64,000 nucleotides of DNA from Kiritimatiellia bacterium (GTDB taxonomy: Bacteria > Verrucomicrobiota > Kiritimatiellia > UBA8416 > YA12-FULL-48-11): the NCBI GenBank assembly GCA_028716365.1, contig JAQUPZ010000001.1, positions 1,089,393 to 1,153,392 on the forward strand, in the 5' to 3' direction. The translations under genes were made by a program, and so were the position numbers. Positions 1 through 9,217 of this stretch are shown here, piece by piece. The notes under the pieces are model-generated. The model worked only from the letters and a program-made list of their open reading frames with translations, had not been told where the DNA came from and did not search any database. Positions within the stretch are counted from its first letter, which is position 1. Every line of letters starts with the position of its first letter.

Positions 1-12
1 GACGCGCTAAAC

Positions 13-588
13 TTATTGGACGTAGATGGTTCCGCCCTCAAAGGTTGTGGTTTGTTTTGGTGCCAACCTGCCACGCTTGTCAAGTGCTTCAACTATTGTT
101 GTTGTCGAACCATCGGGATGTATAGTTGCAGTAGTTCGGTTGACAATCTGCATTACGCCGTTTGTACCGCGTGACTGTACTGTTGTCACTGTTCCGTTGG
201 GGATTTTTTGTACAGTTGTAATCGACGTTGTGATAAGATAAGATTGTCCAGGTAATAGACTTTCAATTATTGTGGCTCTACCTCCGAGTGTGTCCACAGT
301 TTCCGTCGTCCGGCTGGTTAAAACCAGTTTGCCAGTCTTATCCTTTGTTTTGGTTTCTATACACGTCTGCGTGATATTGATGCTTGTTGTTTTAATGGTA
401 TTTACTGCATTAACGTCGCCATTATCATCATGGCTCTGAGTTTCTGTGGTTTTGATAACAGCATGTTTCTTCAGCCAATCTTCTTCTTCGGCGGCGGAAA
501 CAGCTGTTACAACGGTCTGACCAAGAAGAAAGACAACAAGAAGTATTTTAATAATTACTTCTGATTTCATATCTGACTTACTGTTCAT
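13..588 (-). CDS. Secreted Thr-rich protein of unknown function
   Basis: I do not recognise a family for this 191-residue protein. Residues about 12-33 form a hydrophobic segment ending in a small-residue site (VSAA), so it looks exported by a Sec signal peptide. The mature part is rich in Thr and Val and repeats a loose pattern of 25-30 residues built around TTT-V/I strings, as expected of an all-beta extracellular protein. It reads away from the FHA/sigma-54 activator gene; the 248 bp between the two starts (589-836) is AT-rich and should hold both promoters, but I see no convincing consensus boxes. The start ATG is the first in the frame and directly precedes the signal peptide. Confidence 0.6.
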   Translation of the reverse strand: MNSKSDMKSEVIIKILLVVFLLGQTVVTAVSAAEEEDWLKKHAVIKTTETQSHDDNGDVNAVNTIKTTSINITQTCIETKTKDKTGKLVLTSRTTETVDTLGGRATIIESLLPGQSYLITTSITTVQKIPNGTVTTVQSRGTNGVMQIVNRTTATIHPDGSTTTIVEALDKRGRLAPKQTTTFEGGTIYVQ

Positions 589-836
589 TTCTTCTTCTTG
601 TCCTCCTTATGTGGAAAAACTGTTGCAGAATCCATGCCATCAACTTTTAAAGTGGATAATCACACAGTAAGGTATTATCTGTAACATGCTGATAAACAAT
701 GATTTCAGGCGGCTAATTCTATTAAAAAGTGTTTTTTTCGATTTCTTACTTGTGTACATAAGTGCACACATTTATAAATTACGAGTGTATTCATTTGTAC
801 ACAGTGGATCGAAGGGGCAAGAAGAAGGTGTCTGAT

Positions 837-2207
837 ATGGAAAATGATCGAAGAGTTAAGAAAATAGATGGGCCTACTCTTGTAATTTCAGCAGACAAGA
901 CCCGTAATGCCATACTTGTCCAGAAATCAAAACTGCTTGCCATAAGTGGTCCGCTTCAAGGCAAGGAATTCATGGTAGACAAAAATGTTTACACAATCGG
1001 GAGTGGACCTAACAATAACCTTGTTCTTGAGGATTCAACAATTTCCCGTCGTCATTGCGAGATTCAACTTGGACCGGAAGGATATGTAATAAGGGACCTC
1101 GGTAGTACTAACGGTACGGTTGTCCAAGGTGTCAAGGTATCAGAGGCTTATCTCAACCAGAGCACCGAAATCCAGCTTGGGAAGACCAAGGTTGTTTTCT
1201 GCCCGCTAAAAGAGGCGATGGAATATACGCTGAGTCAAAACGAATCCTTTGGCCGTCTTTTGGGGAAAAGTGTGTCGATGAGAAGGGTTTTTCATGTTGC
1301 AGAAACGTATGCCCCGACCGATGCAACCATCCTGATTGAAGGTGATACCGGTACGGGAAAAGAAGTATTGGCCGAAGAGATACATAAGCACAGCACGAGA
1401 AAAGATAAACCGTTTATTGTAATTGACTGTGCATCGCTGGCAAAGGAATTGATTGAGAGTGAACTGTTCGGACACACAAAAGGTTCTTTTACCGGTGCGA
1501 ATATCGACCGAACAGGTGCTTTTGAATATGCCGACGGTGGTACTGTTTTCCTGGATGAGATTGGCGACCTGAGCGGGGAATTACAGCCAAAACTTCTTCG
1601 TGTTCTTGAAAAGAAAGAAATCAGGAAGGTTGGCAGTAACAAACTAAGGAATATTGATGTGCGAATTATTTCTGCCACCAACAGGAAACTTGAATCCGAA
1701 GTTAACGCGGGACGGTTCAGGGAGGACCTCTATTTCCGTCTTTCCGTGGTTAATATAGACTTGGCTCCTCTTCGTAACAGGAAGGATGATATTCCCATGC
1801 TGGCAAAGCATTTCATGAAGGAGTTCTTTGGCAGCGATGCAATGGACCAAATTGCCGATTTTGAAAAGACAATGGAAGCCTTCAAAACCCACGATTGGCC
1901 TGGAAATGTGCGTGAACTCAGAAACCTGATTGAAATGGCTTCTTATAACAAACAGCGGCCCATCAACCTGAGTTCATTTCTATACCTTGGGAAGATGAAG
2001 ACAACGGCCGAGAATTCCAGGGATTTGGACTCGGAAATGAGGCCTTTCAAGGATGCAAAGGGTGATCTTGTGGAAAAATTTGAGCGGGATTACATATCGG
2101 CTCTTTTAAAAAGGAACGACGGCAATGTTTCCAAGGCCTCACGGGAAGCCGGTATAGAGAGGGCGTATCTCCAGCGCCTGATCAAGAGATACGATCTCAA
2201 GACTTGA
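837..2207 (+). CDS. FHA-domain sigma-54-dependent transcriptional activator
   Basis: This 456-residue bacterial enhancer-binding protein has three parts. An N-terminal FHA domain (about residues 30-125) carries the IGSG, SRRH and GSTNG signatures that bind phosphothreonine. A central AAA+ sigma-54 interaction domain (about 140-375) has Walker A GDTGTGKE, the sigma-54 contact loop GSFTGA and Walker B VFLDEIGD. A C-terminal Fis-type helix-turn-helix (NVSKASREAGI) binds DNA. The FHA domain replaces the usual receiver, so the likely input is a Ser/Thr kinase; one is encoded at 13890-16583, though a link is only inferred. I chose the ATG at 837, which has AAGGTG upstream; an in-frame ATG at 762 would add 25 unlikely residues. 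Its 3' end overlaps the converging HD gene by 118 bp. Confidence 0.9.
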   Translation: MENDRRVKKIDGPTLVISADKTRNAILVQKSKLLAISGPLQGKEFMVDKNVYTIGSGPNNNLVLEDSTISRRHCEIQLGPEGYVIRDLGSTNGTVVQGVKVSEAYLNQSTEIQLGKTKVVFCPLKEAMEYTLSQNESFGRLLGKSVSMRRVFHVAETYAPTDATILIEGDTGTGKEVLAEEIHKHSTRKDKPFIVIDCASLAKELIESELFGHTKGSFTGANIDRTGAFEYADGGTVFLDEIGDLSGELQPKLLRVLEKKEIRKVGSNKLRNIDVRIISATNRKLESEVNAGRFREDLYFRLSVVNIDLAPLRNRKDDIPMLAKHFMKEFFGSDAMDQIADFEKTMEAFKTHDWPGNVRELRNLIEMASYNKQRPINLSSFLYLGKMKTTAENSRDLDSEMRPFKDAKGDLVEKFERDYISALLKRNDGNVSKASREAGIERAYLQRLIKRYDLKT

Positions 2208-3001
2208 CGGATTTCTGTGTTCCTAGTTTCTCTATTTACAAACCGGCGGGCTTTCCTCATTAAGTCTTCAACATCAGGATCATTTAACATTGTTTCGTCA
2301 AGATGTTCAAGAAGCCTGCGTTCTGAGAGACGGCGCAAGGCGGGCAGGTAGTTGATGTTGTAGACCCACGTCATTCGCATGAGATTCATGTCCGTCATGG
2401 ATTTGACGTATTCGAATGAACCATACCCGTATTTTCTGATCTCGGCGATCAATTCAGGTGTGGCCGGACCGTCCGGATTAACGTGACAAAGTATTTCCGG
2501 GTAGTCTTTGTGGCGGTTATTTTTTATGGTGTCATACACAACTTCAAGTATATCCAGTTTATCGGCATCGCGGATGAGTTTAAGAAATCGCAGACAGTCT
2601 GGATCCAGTTCTACATCGATATTTCTGCGATTATGATAACGTATGCTGTTCAGGATTTCAGCTTGTTCTGTACCGTTTAACGGTGACATGATCCCGGCCT
2701 CGGAAACAATCCGGTACCCGCGTTCACCGTGATCAAAAGACCTGTGATCCAGGAATGTTTTATATTCGGCAAACTGAGGAAACCTTGATACGTCATGAAG
2801 AAGTCCAATGACCTCAGCTGTAGTGATTTCGTAATCCGGCCAGCCCAGCTCAGTAGCTATTTCTCTGCAATCAGCAGCGACCCTTTGACTATGATCAAAT
2901 TTAAGTTGTAACACCAGATGCATGGATCCGTCTTTTGCGCGGTATTTGTCGGCAAAATACATGTACCATTTACGTATTTGCGCCAATTCCTGTTGGTTCA
3001 T
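2090..3001 (-). CDS. HD-domain phosphohydrolase
   Basis: A cytoplasmic protein of the HD superfamily of metal-dependent phosphohydrolases. His37 and the His69-Asp70 pair (LLHDVSRF) fit the HD metal site, and a later RDADKLD motif fits the terminal Asp. The substrate cannot be told from sequence; relatives act on nucleotides or cyclic nucleotides. The last 39 residues, rich in Arg and Leu, are encoded antisense to the Fis helix-turn-helix of the converging activator gene. Such a long convergent overlap is unusual and could mean that the original stop codon was lost. The start ATG begins a conventional amphipathic N-terminus and has GGGGAA upstream at a rather long distance. Confidence 0.8.
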   Translation of the reverse strand: MNQQELAQIRKWYMYFADKYRAKDGSMHLVLQLKFDHSQRVAADCREIATELGWPDYEITTAEVIGLLHDVSRFPQFAEYKTFLDHRSFDHGERGYRIVSEAGIMSPLNGTEQAEILNSIRYHNRRNIDVELDPDCLRFLKLIRDADKLDILEVVYDTIKNNRHKDYPEILCHVNPDGPATPELIAEIRKYGYGSFEYVKSMTDMNLMRMTWVYNINYLPALRRLSERRLLEHLDETMLNDPDVEDLMRKARRFVNRETRNTEIRQVLRSYLLIRRWRYALSIPASREALETLPSFLFKRADM

Positions 3002-3127
3002 CGTTGAAGAAATTCCCCTTTTAAAAGGGCAGATAATGAGGAAAAAGGTGATAGTTTGTCAATCGAACTCGGACAAACTCCATGTAATGGGATTGAAATA
3101 TCTGCTGGTAATGGTAATATTTCTCAT

Positions 3128-3805
3128 ATGAAAAGATATTTATATTTGTTGGCAATACCTTGTGCAGTGTTCATTATGGGTGTTTCGGGCAACAAAGAAC
3201 AGCAAGAGACTTCTGCTTTCCCTATTGGCATTACATATGATGAAATAACGGCAGATTCAAACGATGAAAGAGGCTATGTCCCAATACAGATGCATGAACC
3301 CTTCACCAAGGTGTTATTACCTGCCGAAAAACTCGTGGATCTCCCGGACAAGAAAATGGGTGATCTGCCTGGCGTTGGACTTTCAAGCATAGAACAGATT
3401 CCTTTTGAGGTAATGTCGGCTATGGATGAAAACGAAACCGTTAACCTGGCTAATAAAAAGAAAAATAAAAAAGGGTTTCTTGGGTCCGGAGATGAGAATG
3501 ATATTACTGATAAAATAAAAGACGAGTCCTTTGAGAAAATTAATAATGGCTGGGGAAATGGATGGCTTGGTGAAGCCATATTCTCAGAGGAAAAACGCGC
3601 TCAAAGAGAAGCTGATGTCCAGAAAAAGATGGGTGAATCTGAACAATTGTGGCGTGACAGTTATATTTCCGGCTCCGGCCGTAACCGTGAAACAGGAATC
3701 GGCGATGATCGATTTGACAGATCTCGCGGCGGATTGCAGTTTGACCGAAACACTTCAACAAAATCTTCCCTGAGAATTGAACCTTGGAAAATCAAGGGGA
3801 AATAA
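3128..3805 (+). CDS. Exported protein of unknown function
   Basis: No family is recognised. The ATG at 3128 starts a clear signal peptide (MKRYLYLLAIPCAVFIMGV), so I prefer it to an upstream TTG at 3056 that would prepend a polar leader. The mature part, about 205 residues, is polar and charged, with a Lys-rich stretch (NKKKNKKG), a Glu/Lys-rich helix and a Gly-rich stretch (NNGWGNGWLG), and looks partly disordered. It ends 2 bp before the converging purM stop. A second frame (3531-3773) is a shadow. Being short and low in complexity, its coding status rests mainly on the signal peptide and the uninterrupted frame. Confidence 0.55.
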   Translation: MKRYLYLLAIPCAVFIMGVSGNKEQQETSAFPIGITYDEITADSNDERGYVPIQMHEPFTKVLLPAEKLVDLPDKKMGDLPGVGLSSIEQIPFEVMSAMDENETVNLANKKKNKKGFLGSGDENDITDKIKDESFEKINNGWGNGWLGEAIFSEEKRAQREADVQKKMGESEQLWRDSYISGSGRNRETGIGDDRFDRSRGGLQFDRNTSTKSSLRIEPWKIKGK

Positions 3806-3807
3806 TC

Positions 3808-4839
3808 CTAGCCAATCAACCTGACTTTCTTCTCGCCCTTCTCAATGTACCCAATAACAACAGGTGTGTATTCTGTTCTTCCGAGAATTGACATTGTTTT
3901 ATCCTCATCCTTCTTGTGGACAATAATGATAAAACCAATTCCCATATTGAAAACCCTGTACATTTCGTCACGGTTAACTTTCCCGGTTTTCTGGATGAAC
4001 TGAAACACGGCGGGAACCTTCCACGTACTTCTATCAATGACGGCGACTGCATCCTTTGGCAGGACCCTTGGAATATTGTCCTGGAACCCGCCGCCTGTAA
4101 TATGGGCCATACCCTGAATTTGAACCTTTTCCATTACTTTGCTTACAGGTTTAAGGTAGCTGCAATGAGTGGCCAAAAGGGCATCGGCTATTGTCTTAAT
4201 TGTTCCGGGAAGTTTGTCTGTGACTTTAAGTTTGGCTGTTTCAAAAAAAACCTTACGTGCCAGTGAATAGCCATTGGTGTGAAGTCCACTTGACGGAAGT
4301 CCAATAAGTATATCGCCTGGTTTGATTGTAGAACCGGTAATGATTTTTTTCTTATCGACAACGCCGACAATTGTTCCAACAAGGTCATATTCGCCGGGAG
4401 GATACAGACCCGGCATTTCTGCTGTTTCGCCACCAAGCAAAGCGCAGTTATTTTCTCTACAGGCTTTACACAGACCTGAAACCACATCCTGAAATATCCT
4501 GCCGTTAAAAATGGAAGTCCCTATGTAATCAAGGAAGAACAGGGGTTTTGCGCCCTGGACAAGAATATCATTCACGCAATGATTCACTATATCCTGGCCG
4601 ACTGTATCATGGCGTTTTGCCATGACAGCCACTTTCAATTTGGTGCCGACACCATCAGTACTGGCAACAAGCGCTTTGCCTTTGCCCGGTGATTCAAACA
4701 TGCCTCCGAAGAGACCAATACCGCTCAACACACCCCTGCCGCCCGTCCGATCCACCATTTTCTTTATGGCCGAAATACCAGCCATTTTTTTGTCTATGTC
4801 TACTCCAGCCTTTGCGTATGATGATCTCTTCCTTTTCAT
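3808..4839 (-). CDS. purM: Phosphoribosylformylglycinamidine cyclo-ligase (AIR synthetase)
   Basis: PurM catalyses the ATP-dependent closure of formylglycinamidine ribonucleotide to aminoimidazole ribonucleotide, step five of purine synthesis, in the cytosol. The 343-residue product has the family's opening SYAKAGVDI, the ATP-site motif STDGVGTKL, GQDIVNHCVNDI, the GGETAEMPG loop and the late GGGFQDN motif, and is of normal length. I start at the ATG at 4839 because GGAAAG sits about 8 bases upstream; an ATG at 4860 would add seven charged residues. It lies downstream of purB on the same strand (gap 55 bp), probably co-transcribed, with purD and purE reading the other way. Confidence 0.97.
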   Translation of the reverse strand: MKRKRSSYAKAGVDIDKKMAGISAIKKMVDRTGGRGVLSGIGLFGGMFESPGKGKALVASTDGVGTKLKVAVMAKRHDTVGQDIVNHCVNDILVQGAKPLFFLDYIGTSIFNGRIFQDVVSGLCKACRENNCALLGGETAEMPGLYPPGEYDLVGTIVGVVDKKKIITGSTIKPGDILIGLPSSGLHTNGYSLARKVFFETAKLKVTDKLPGTIKTIADALLATHCSYLKPVSKVMEKVQIQGMAHITGGGFQDNIPRVLPKDAVAVIDRSTWKVPAVFQFIQKTGKVNRDEMYRVFNMGIGFIIIVHKKDEDKTMSILGRTEYTPVVIGYIEKGEKKVRLIG

Positions 4840-4894
4840 CTTATTATCTTTCCTTTCCAAAATCCGTGTTTACCAGTGGTCGAAAATCTTCTCT

Positions 4895-6187
4895 TTAAAG
4901 TCCAACCATCCTGAACGTTCTATTCACATCCTTAAAGTGCACATTCAAATCAAATACCCGATCAAGATCTTTTGTTTTAACTTTTGTCATGATTTCCGGA
5001 TCCGATTCAATAAGTTTACGGAAATCATCGCCCGTTTCCCATGACTTCATTGCATGACGCTGAACCATGCGATAGGCCAGTTCTCTTGAAAAACCCTTGT
5101 CTGTAAGCATTAGCAGAACTTGCTGGGAATGAACCAGTCCGCGCGTGAGATTAAGATTATACATCATGCGTTTGGGGTAAACCCTCATGTTTGTCACCAG
5201 TTTGTCGAGTTGCCTCAACATATGATCTAGGGCAATTGTACTGTCAGGCATGATGATGCGTTCCACGGAGGAATGGGATATATCCCGTTCATGCCATAGG
5301 GCTACATTTTCCATTGCCGCTACCATATTACCGCGGAGCAGGCGCGAAAGGCCTGAAAGCTTTTCGCCGGTTATCGGGTTCTTCTTGTGTGGCATTGCAG
5401 ATGAACCTTTCTGCTTGGAACCGAAGAATTCTTCAACTTCATGGACTTCTGTTCGCTGAAGATGGCGGAATTCTGTTGCCCAGCGATCAACCGATGCGCC
5501 GACAAGAGCAAGTGCTGCCATATAGTGCGCATGCCGGTCGCGCTGGAGTATTTGTGTTGATATTGCTGCAGGCTTCAGTCCGAGTTTCTGACAGACATAT
5601 TTTTCAACAAAAGGATCAAGGTGCGCATGAGTTCCCACAGCACCGGAAAGTTGGCCTACGGCAATTATCTTGCGTGCGGTCTGCAGCCGTTCCAGAGCCC
5701 GGCCGAATTCGTCGTACATCAAGGCCATCTTCAATCCGAAAGTGATCGGTTCTGCGTGAACACCATGTGAACGACCAATCATCGGTGTGAATTTGTATTT
5801 CCGCGCTTTTACTGCAGTAGCTTTACGGACGGCCTTAACGTCTTTGATCAGGATATCAACTGCTTGAACCATTTGTAATGCCAGTGCGGTGTCGAGTATG
5901 TCGGAGCTTGTAAGGCCGCGGTGTATATAACGTGCCGACGGGCCGACATATTCTGCGACGTTTGTAAGAAAAGCAATAACGTCATGATTAACTTTTGCTT
6001 CGATCTTATCGATCCGTTTGACGTTGAAATTAGCGCGGGTCTGGATACGTTTCAGATCGGCTTTTGGCACCATGCCAAGCTTGTTCATGGCTTCACATGC
6101 CAGAATTTCGATCCTGAGCCAGGTCCGGAACTTGTTCTCATCTGTCCAGATGGCTCCCATTTCTTTTCCAGTATAACGCGGTATCAT
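4895..6187 (-). CDS. purB: Adenylosuccinate lyase
   Basis: PurB removes fumarate from SAICAR and from adenylosuccinate, serving both the common purine path and the AMP branch. The 430-residue protein belongs to the fumarase/aspartase superfamily: HDVIAFL and GLTSSDILDTA near the N-terminus, and the signature SSAMPHKKNP around residue 260, whose flexible loop supplies the catalytic Ser. Length is typical. A GGAGAGGAAAA Shine-Dalgarno stretch precedes the ATG. It is the first gene of a minus-strand purB-purM pair and diverges from purD; the 148 bp between the starts must contain both promoters, and no purine riboswitch fold is visible there. Confidence 0.97.
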   Translation of the reverse strand: MIPRYTGKEMGAIWTDENKFRTWLRIEILACEAMNKLGMVPKADLKRIQTRANFNVKRIDKIEAKVNHDVIAFLTNVAEYVGPSARYIHRGLTSSDILDTALALQMVQAVDILIKDVKAVRKATAVKARKYKFTPMIGRSHGVHAEPITFGLKMALMYDEFGRALERLQTARKIIAVGQLSGAVGTHAHLDPFVEKYVCQKLGLKPAAISTQILQRDRHAHYMAALALVGASVDRWATEFRHLQRTEVHEVEEFFGSKQKGSSAMPHKKNPITGEKLSGLSRLLRGNMVAAMENVALWHERDISHSSVERIIMPDSTIALDHMLRQLDKLVTNMRVYPKRMMYNLNLTRGLVHSQQVLLMLTDKGFSRELAYRMVQRHAMKSWETGDDFRKLIESDPEIMTKVKTKDLDRVFDLNVHFKDVNRTFRMVGL

Positions 6188-6335
6188 GTTTTCCTCTCCT
6201 GCAGTCTAGTTGACGACGCGAAACTATACAGTAACAGTAACCCGGGAGGCTAGAAGAAATAGTCATAACTCTTAATCTTGGTTACAACAAATCATGGTTG
6301 CTCTTACGGGGTGGATTTCGATAATCTGTGTCTTC

Positions 6336-7616
6336 ATGAAAATACTCGTTATTGGTGAAGGTGGCCGTGAACATGCTCTGGCGTGGAAACTGTCAAAGGA
6401 TTCGTGTCGTCCGCAGGTGTTCTGTGCGCCGGGTAATGCAGGTACAGCCCAGGTGGCAACGAACCTGGCGATAAAATCAGATGATATTCCCAACCTGCTG
6501 ACCTGGGCAAAGACGAACAGACCTGACCTTACAGTGGTTGGTCCCGAAGCACCTCTTTGTGCCGGAATATCAGATATTTTTTCATCGGAAGGGTTCCGGG
6601 TGTTCGGTCCTTCCAAAGCGGCGGCCCAGATGGAAGGCAGTAAAGTTTTTTCAAAGGATGTAATGACCGTGGGTGGGATACCTACTGCGACTTCACGGAG
6701 TTTTACTTTGGTTGAAGAAGCTCTCAAATATGTCCGTCAACAGGAATTCCCGCTGGTAATCAAGGCCGAGGGTCTTGCGGCGGGTAAGGGAGTGGTTATT
6801 TGTACAACCGTGGCTGAAGCTGAAGCAGCTGTCCGGGATATGATGGTAAAAAAGATATTTGGCTGGGCAGGGGAACGAATCCTTGTAGAGGAGTTTCTGG
6901 AAGGCGAAGAGGCATCAATCCTCGCGCTGATTGACGGTAAAACGGTGGTCATGCTTGCATCTTCGCAGGATCACAAACGGATATTCGATGATGATAAAGG
7001 GCCGAATACGGGTGGAATGGGCGCATATTCACCGGCACCGGTGGTGACCGATGACCTTTGGCCGGTGATTCGCAAAGAAGTTTTTGAAAGAACACTGATA
7101 GAACTTGGGAAGCGCGGTATTACGTACAAGGGCGTTCTTTATGCCGGGTTGATGATAGGCAAGAAAGGAATCAAGGTTCTGGAATTTAATTGCCGGTTTG
7201 GTGATCCTGAAACACAGGCAATACTTCCGCGGATAGATGGCGACCTTGTGCCGGCTTTTCAGGCGTGTGTTGATGGAACTCTTTCAGAAAAACTGATAAA
7301 GTGGCGTCACGAGGCATGTGTCTGTGTTGTCATGGCATCGGGCGGTTACCCCGGGTCATATAACAAGGGGAAGGCCATCGATGGTGTAAGTGACGCCGAG
7401 GCTCTTGGTAACGTGACTGTATTTCATGCCGGAACAAAGCTGGATAACGGCAAGGTTGTTACGTCAGGTGGGCGTGTGCTTGGTGTAACAGCACTGGGTT
7501 CGGGCCTTCAGGCGGCAGTCAGTAATGTTTATAAAGCTATAGAGAAGATCAAATTTGACAAGGCGCATTACAGGAAAGACATTGCGGCCAGGGCATTGAG
7601 AAAAGACACAAAGTAA
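6336..7616 (+). CDS. purD: Phosphoribosylamine-glycine ligase (GAR synthetase)
   Basis: PurD joins glycine to phosphoribosylamine with ATP, the second step of purine synthesis. The 426-residue product is a standard ATP-grasp enzyme: N-terminal MKILVIGEGGREHALAW, the VVGPEAPL motif, the ATP-grasp loop with EGLAAGKGV, QDHKR and DKGPNTGGMGAYSP, and the metal-binding EFNCRFGDPE. The ATG at 6336 begins exactly where the family begins; an ATG at 6294 would add 14 residues. purE follows after 96 bp on the same strand. Confidence 0.97.
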   Translation: MKILVIGEGGREHALAWKLSKDSCRPQVFCAPGNAGTAQVATNLAIKSDDIPNLLTWAKTNRPDLTVVGPEAPLCAGISDIFSSEGFRVFGPSKAAAQMEGSKVFSKDVMTVGGIPTATSRSFTLVEEALKYVRQQEFPLVIKAEGLAAGKGVVICTTVAEAEAAVRDMMVKKIFGWAGERILVEEFLEGEEASILALIDGKTVVMLASSQDHKRIFDDDKGPNTGGMGAYSPAPVVTDDLWPVIRKEVFERTLIELGKRGITYKGVLYAGLMIGKKGIKVLEFNCRFGDPETQAILPRIDGDLVPAFQACVDGTLSEKLIKWRHEACVCVVMASGGYPGSYNKGKAIDGVSDAEALGNVTVFHAGTKLDNGKVVTSGGRVLGVTALGSGLQAAVSNVYKAIEKIKFDKAHYRKDIAARALRKDTK

Positions 7617-7712
7617 CATAGGCTTGAAGTTTTCTGGAAAAGCAAAGTTTGTTGAGGAAAAACAAGAATCGATAATATAGATTTTTAAGTTGGTGATGAG
7701 GTTGGAGGGAAA

Positions 7713-8228
7713 ATGATGAGCAAAAAAACAGAGGTTGGAATAGTAATGGGAAGTGATTCGGACTGGCCCCTGCTCAAGGAGGCTACTGCCACTCTCGACA
7801 GTTTCGGGGTTGGTTATGAGGTCAGGGTGATTTCCGCTCATCGGACTCCGGAAATGGCCTCCGCTTATGCTCGCGAAGCTGCAGGACGGGGATTGAAAGT
7901 GATTATTACGGCGGCAGGTGGTGCGGCGCACCTGGGTGGCGTGCTTGCGGCTCACACGACTTTGCCTGTTATTGGCGTTCCGGTAAAGGGCGGAGCCCTG
8001 AATGGAATGGACGCTTTACTGGCAATTGTACAAATGCCGGCGGGAATTCCGGTTGCCACTGTAACACTTGGAAACGCTGGACCTGTTAATGCCGCAATAC
8101 TTGCGGTCCAGATGCTGGCCATAGGACAACCTGAATTGACCAGGAAACTTGAGAAATACAAAAAAACACTTGGAGAAAAAGTGGCCAGCGGAAATTCAAA
8201 AGTTCAAGCTGACCTCAAGAAGAAATAA
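7713..8228 (+). CDS. purE: 5-(carboxyamino)imidazole ribonucleotide mutase
   Basis: This class I PurE moves the carboxyl of N5-CAIR to carbon 4 of the imidazole. The 171-residue protein carries MGSDSDWP, SAHRTPE, AAGGAAHLGG and the class I loop GGALNGMDALLAIVQMP. A purK partner is not in this window. GGAGGG at 7704-7709 precedes two adjacent ATGs (7713 and 7716); either could be used. Its stop codon overlaps the start of the next gene by one base (TAATG), so the S41-like lipoprotein is translationally coupled to it. Confidence 0.96.
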   Translation: MMSKKTEVGIVMGSDSDWPLLKEATATLDSFGVGYEVRVISAHRTPEMASAYAREAAGRGLKVIITAAGGAAHLGGVLAAHTTLPVIGVPVKGGALNGMDALLAIVQMPAGIPVATVTLGNAGPVNAAILAVQMLAIGQPELTRKLEKYKKTLGEKVASGNSKVQADLKKK

Positions 8229-9217
8229 TGTCCATGAGGTTGTCATTCTTTTTATCTGCAGGTCTACCGGTTTTCCTTTTGTCTGCATGTGCTTTCTGCG
8301 TAGACGGACCACAGCCCGTTGAGGATGTTTATAAAGTCCTTTTGGATAAGAGTGTTCCTTTTGATGTAAACAAGACCCGTAAGGCAACCGTTGAAAGTTT
8401 GGTAAAGGCTGTTGATCCGCACGCAATACTTCTTACGGCTGAAGAATATCATGAGTTTCTGATGATGAAATCAGTTGCGAAGTCAGAAGAATGGCCGGAA
8501 GGTATTTGTTATCTGAAACTGAGGGGTATTTACAGGGATGCTGCGGATGAAGTTGTGGGTCTTATAAGGAAATGGAGTGAGGCTGGAAAGACAGGGGTTA
8601 TCCTTGATTTGCGGTCTGCCTCAGGAGAAAGTCTCGCGTCGGTTGACAGGATTGCCGAACTGTATGTATCGGGAGATCCCTTTTTGTATCAGATCAAAGA
8701 TAGACAGGGCAATGTGATCAAGACACATCGCTTGAAGGGCATTACTGCCACGCTTGGCAGTAACATGCCTCTCATGTTGATTGTAAATGAAGCCACAACT
8801 GAGGCCAGCGAGATACTGGTTGCTCTGTTAAAAAACAGGCGTGGTGTATTGATTGTAGGTTCCCATACGAGCGGTGATGCGAGTTTCAGGGAGAATATCC
8901 CGCTTTCTCAGGATGAGATCCTTCGTATTGCAACAAGGCTGGTTGTGATAAACGGTCCCCAGTTCGAATCAACCGGTGTTTTGCCGGATGTAACAATTGC
9001 CGCAGTGTCTGGCAGGGATACTCCTAAAATTCCTGAAAAGGGTATTACGATTAAACCGGAATCGGAGAAGGCAAAGTTAGACAGGGAATTGATGAAAAAA
9101 GTTTATTCCGATCCGGCCCTTCTCAGGACCACGGACATTCTGCTGGGATTGAAAGCCACGGTTTTTTATGGGAACGAAACAGCCACTAATACTCCAGGTT
9201 CGGCAGAGATCCGCTGA
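8228..9217 (+). CDS. S41-family (Prc/Ctp-like) lipoprotein, predicted catalytically dead
   Basis: The C-terminal half matches the peptidase S41 core: a GVILDLRSASGES region followed by a strand-helix-strand that aligns without gaps to the Prc/CtpA active-site block. In that block the catalytic Ser is replaced by Glu192 (EASE against SASE) and the catalytic Lys by Asp217 (GDA against GKG); the spacing of 25 residues is kept. A PDZ domain is not evident. The N-terminus is a lipoprotein signal with the lipobox LSAC (Cys21). I infer a membrane-anchored pseudoprotease, perhaps a binding protein. The gene starts inside the purE stop codon, and sua5 begins inside its 3' end. Confidence 0.8.
   Translation: MSMRLSFFLSAGLPVFLLSACAFCVDGPQPVEDVYKVLLDKSVPFDVNKTRKATVESLVKAVDPHAILLTAEEYHEFLMMKSVAKSEEWPEGICYLKLRGIYRDAADEVVGLIRKWSEAGKTGVILDLRSASGESLASVDRIAELYVSGDPFLYQIKDRQGNVIKTHRLKGITATLGSNMPLMLIVNEATTEASEILVALLKNRRGVLIVGSHTSGDASFRENIPLSQDEILRIATRLVVINGPQFESTGVLPDVTIAAVSGRDTPKIPEKGITIKPESEKAKLDRELMKKVYSDPALLRTTDILLGLKATVFYGNETATNTPGSAEIR

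Noticed and set aside
6188..6335. Purine riboswitch between purB and purD
   Set aside because: I looked for the three-way junction with conserved loop pairs and found none; the 148 bp look like plain divergent promoter DNA.
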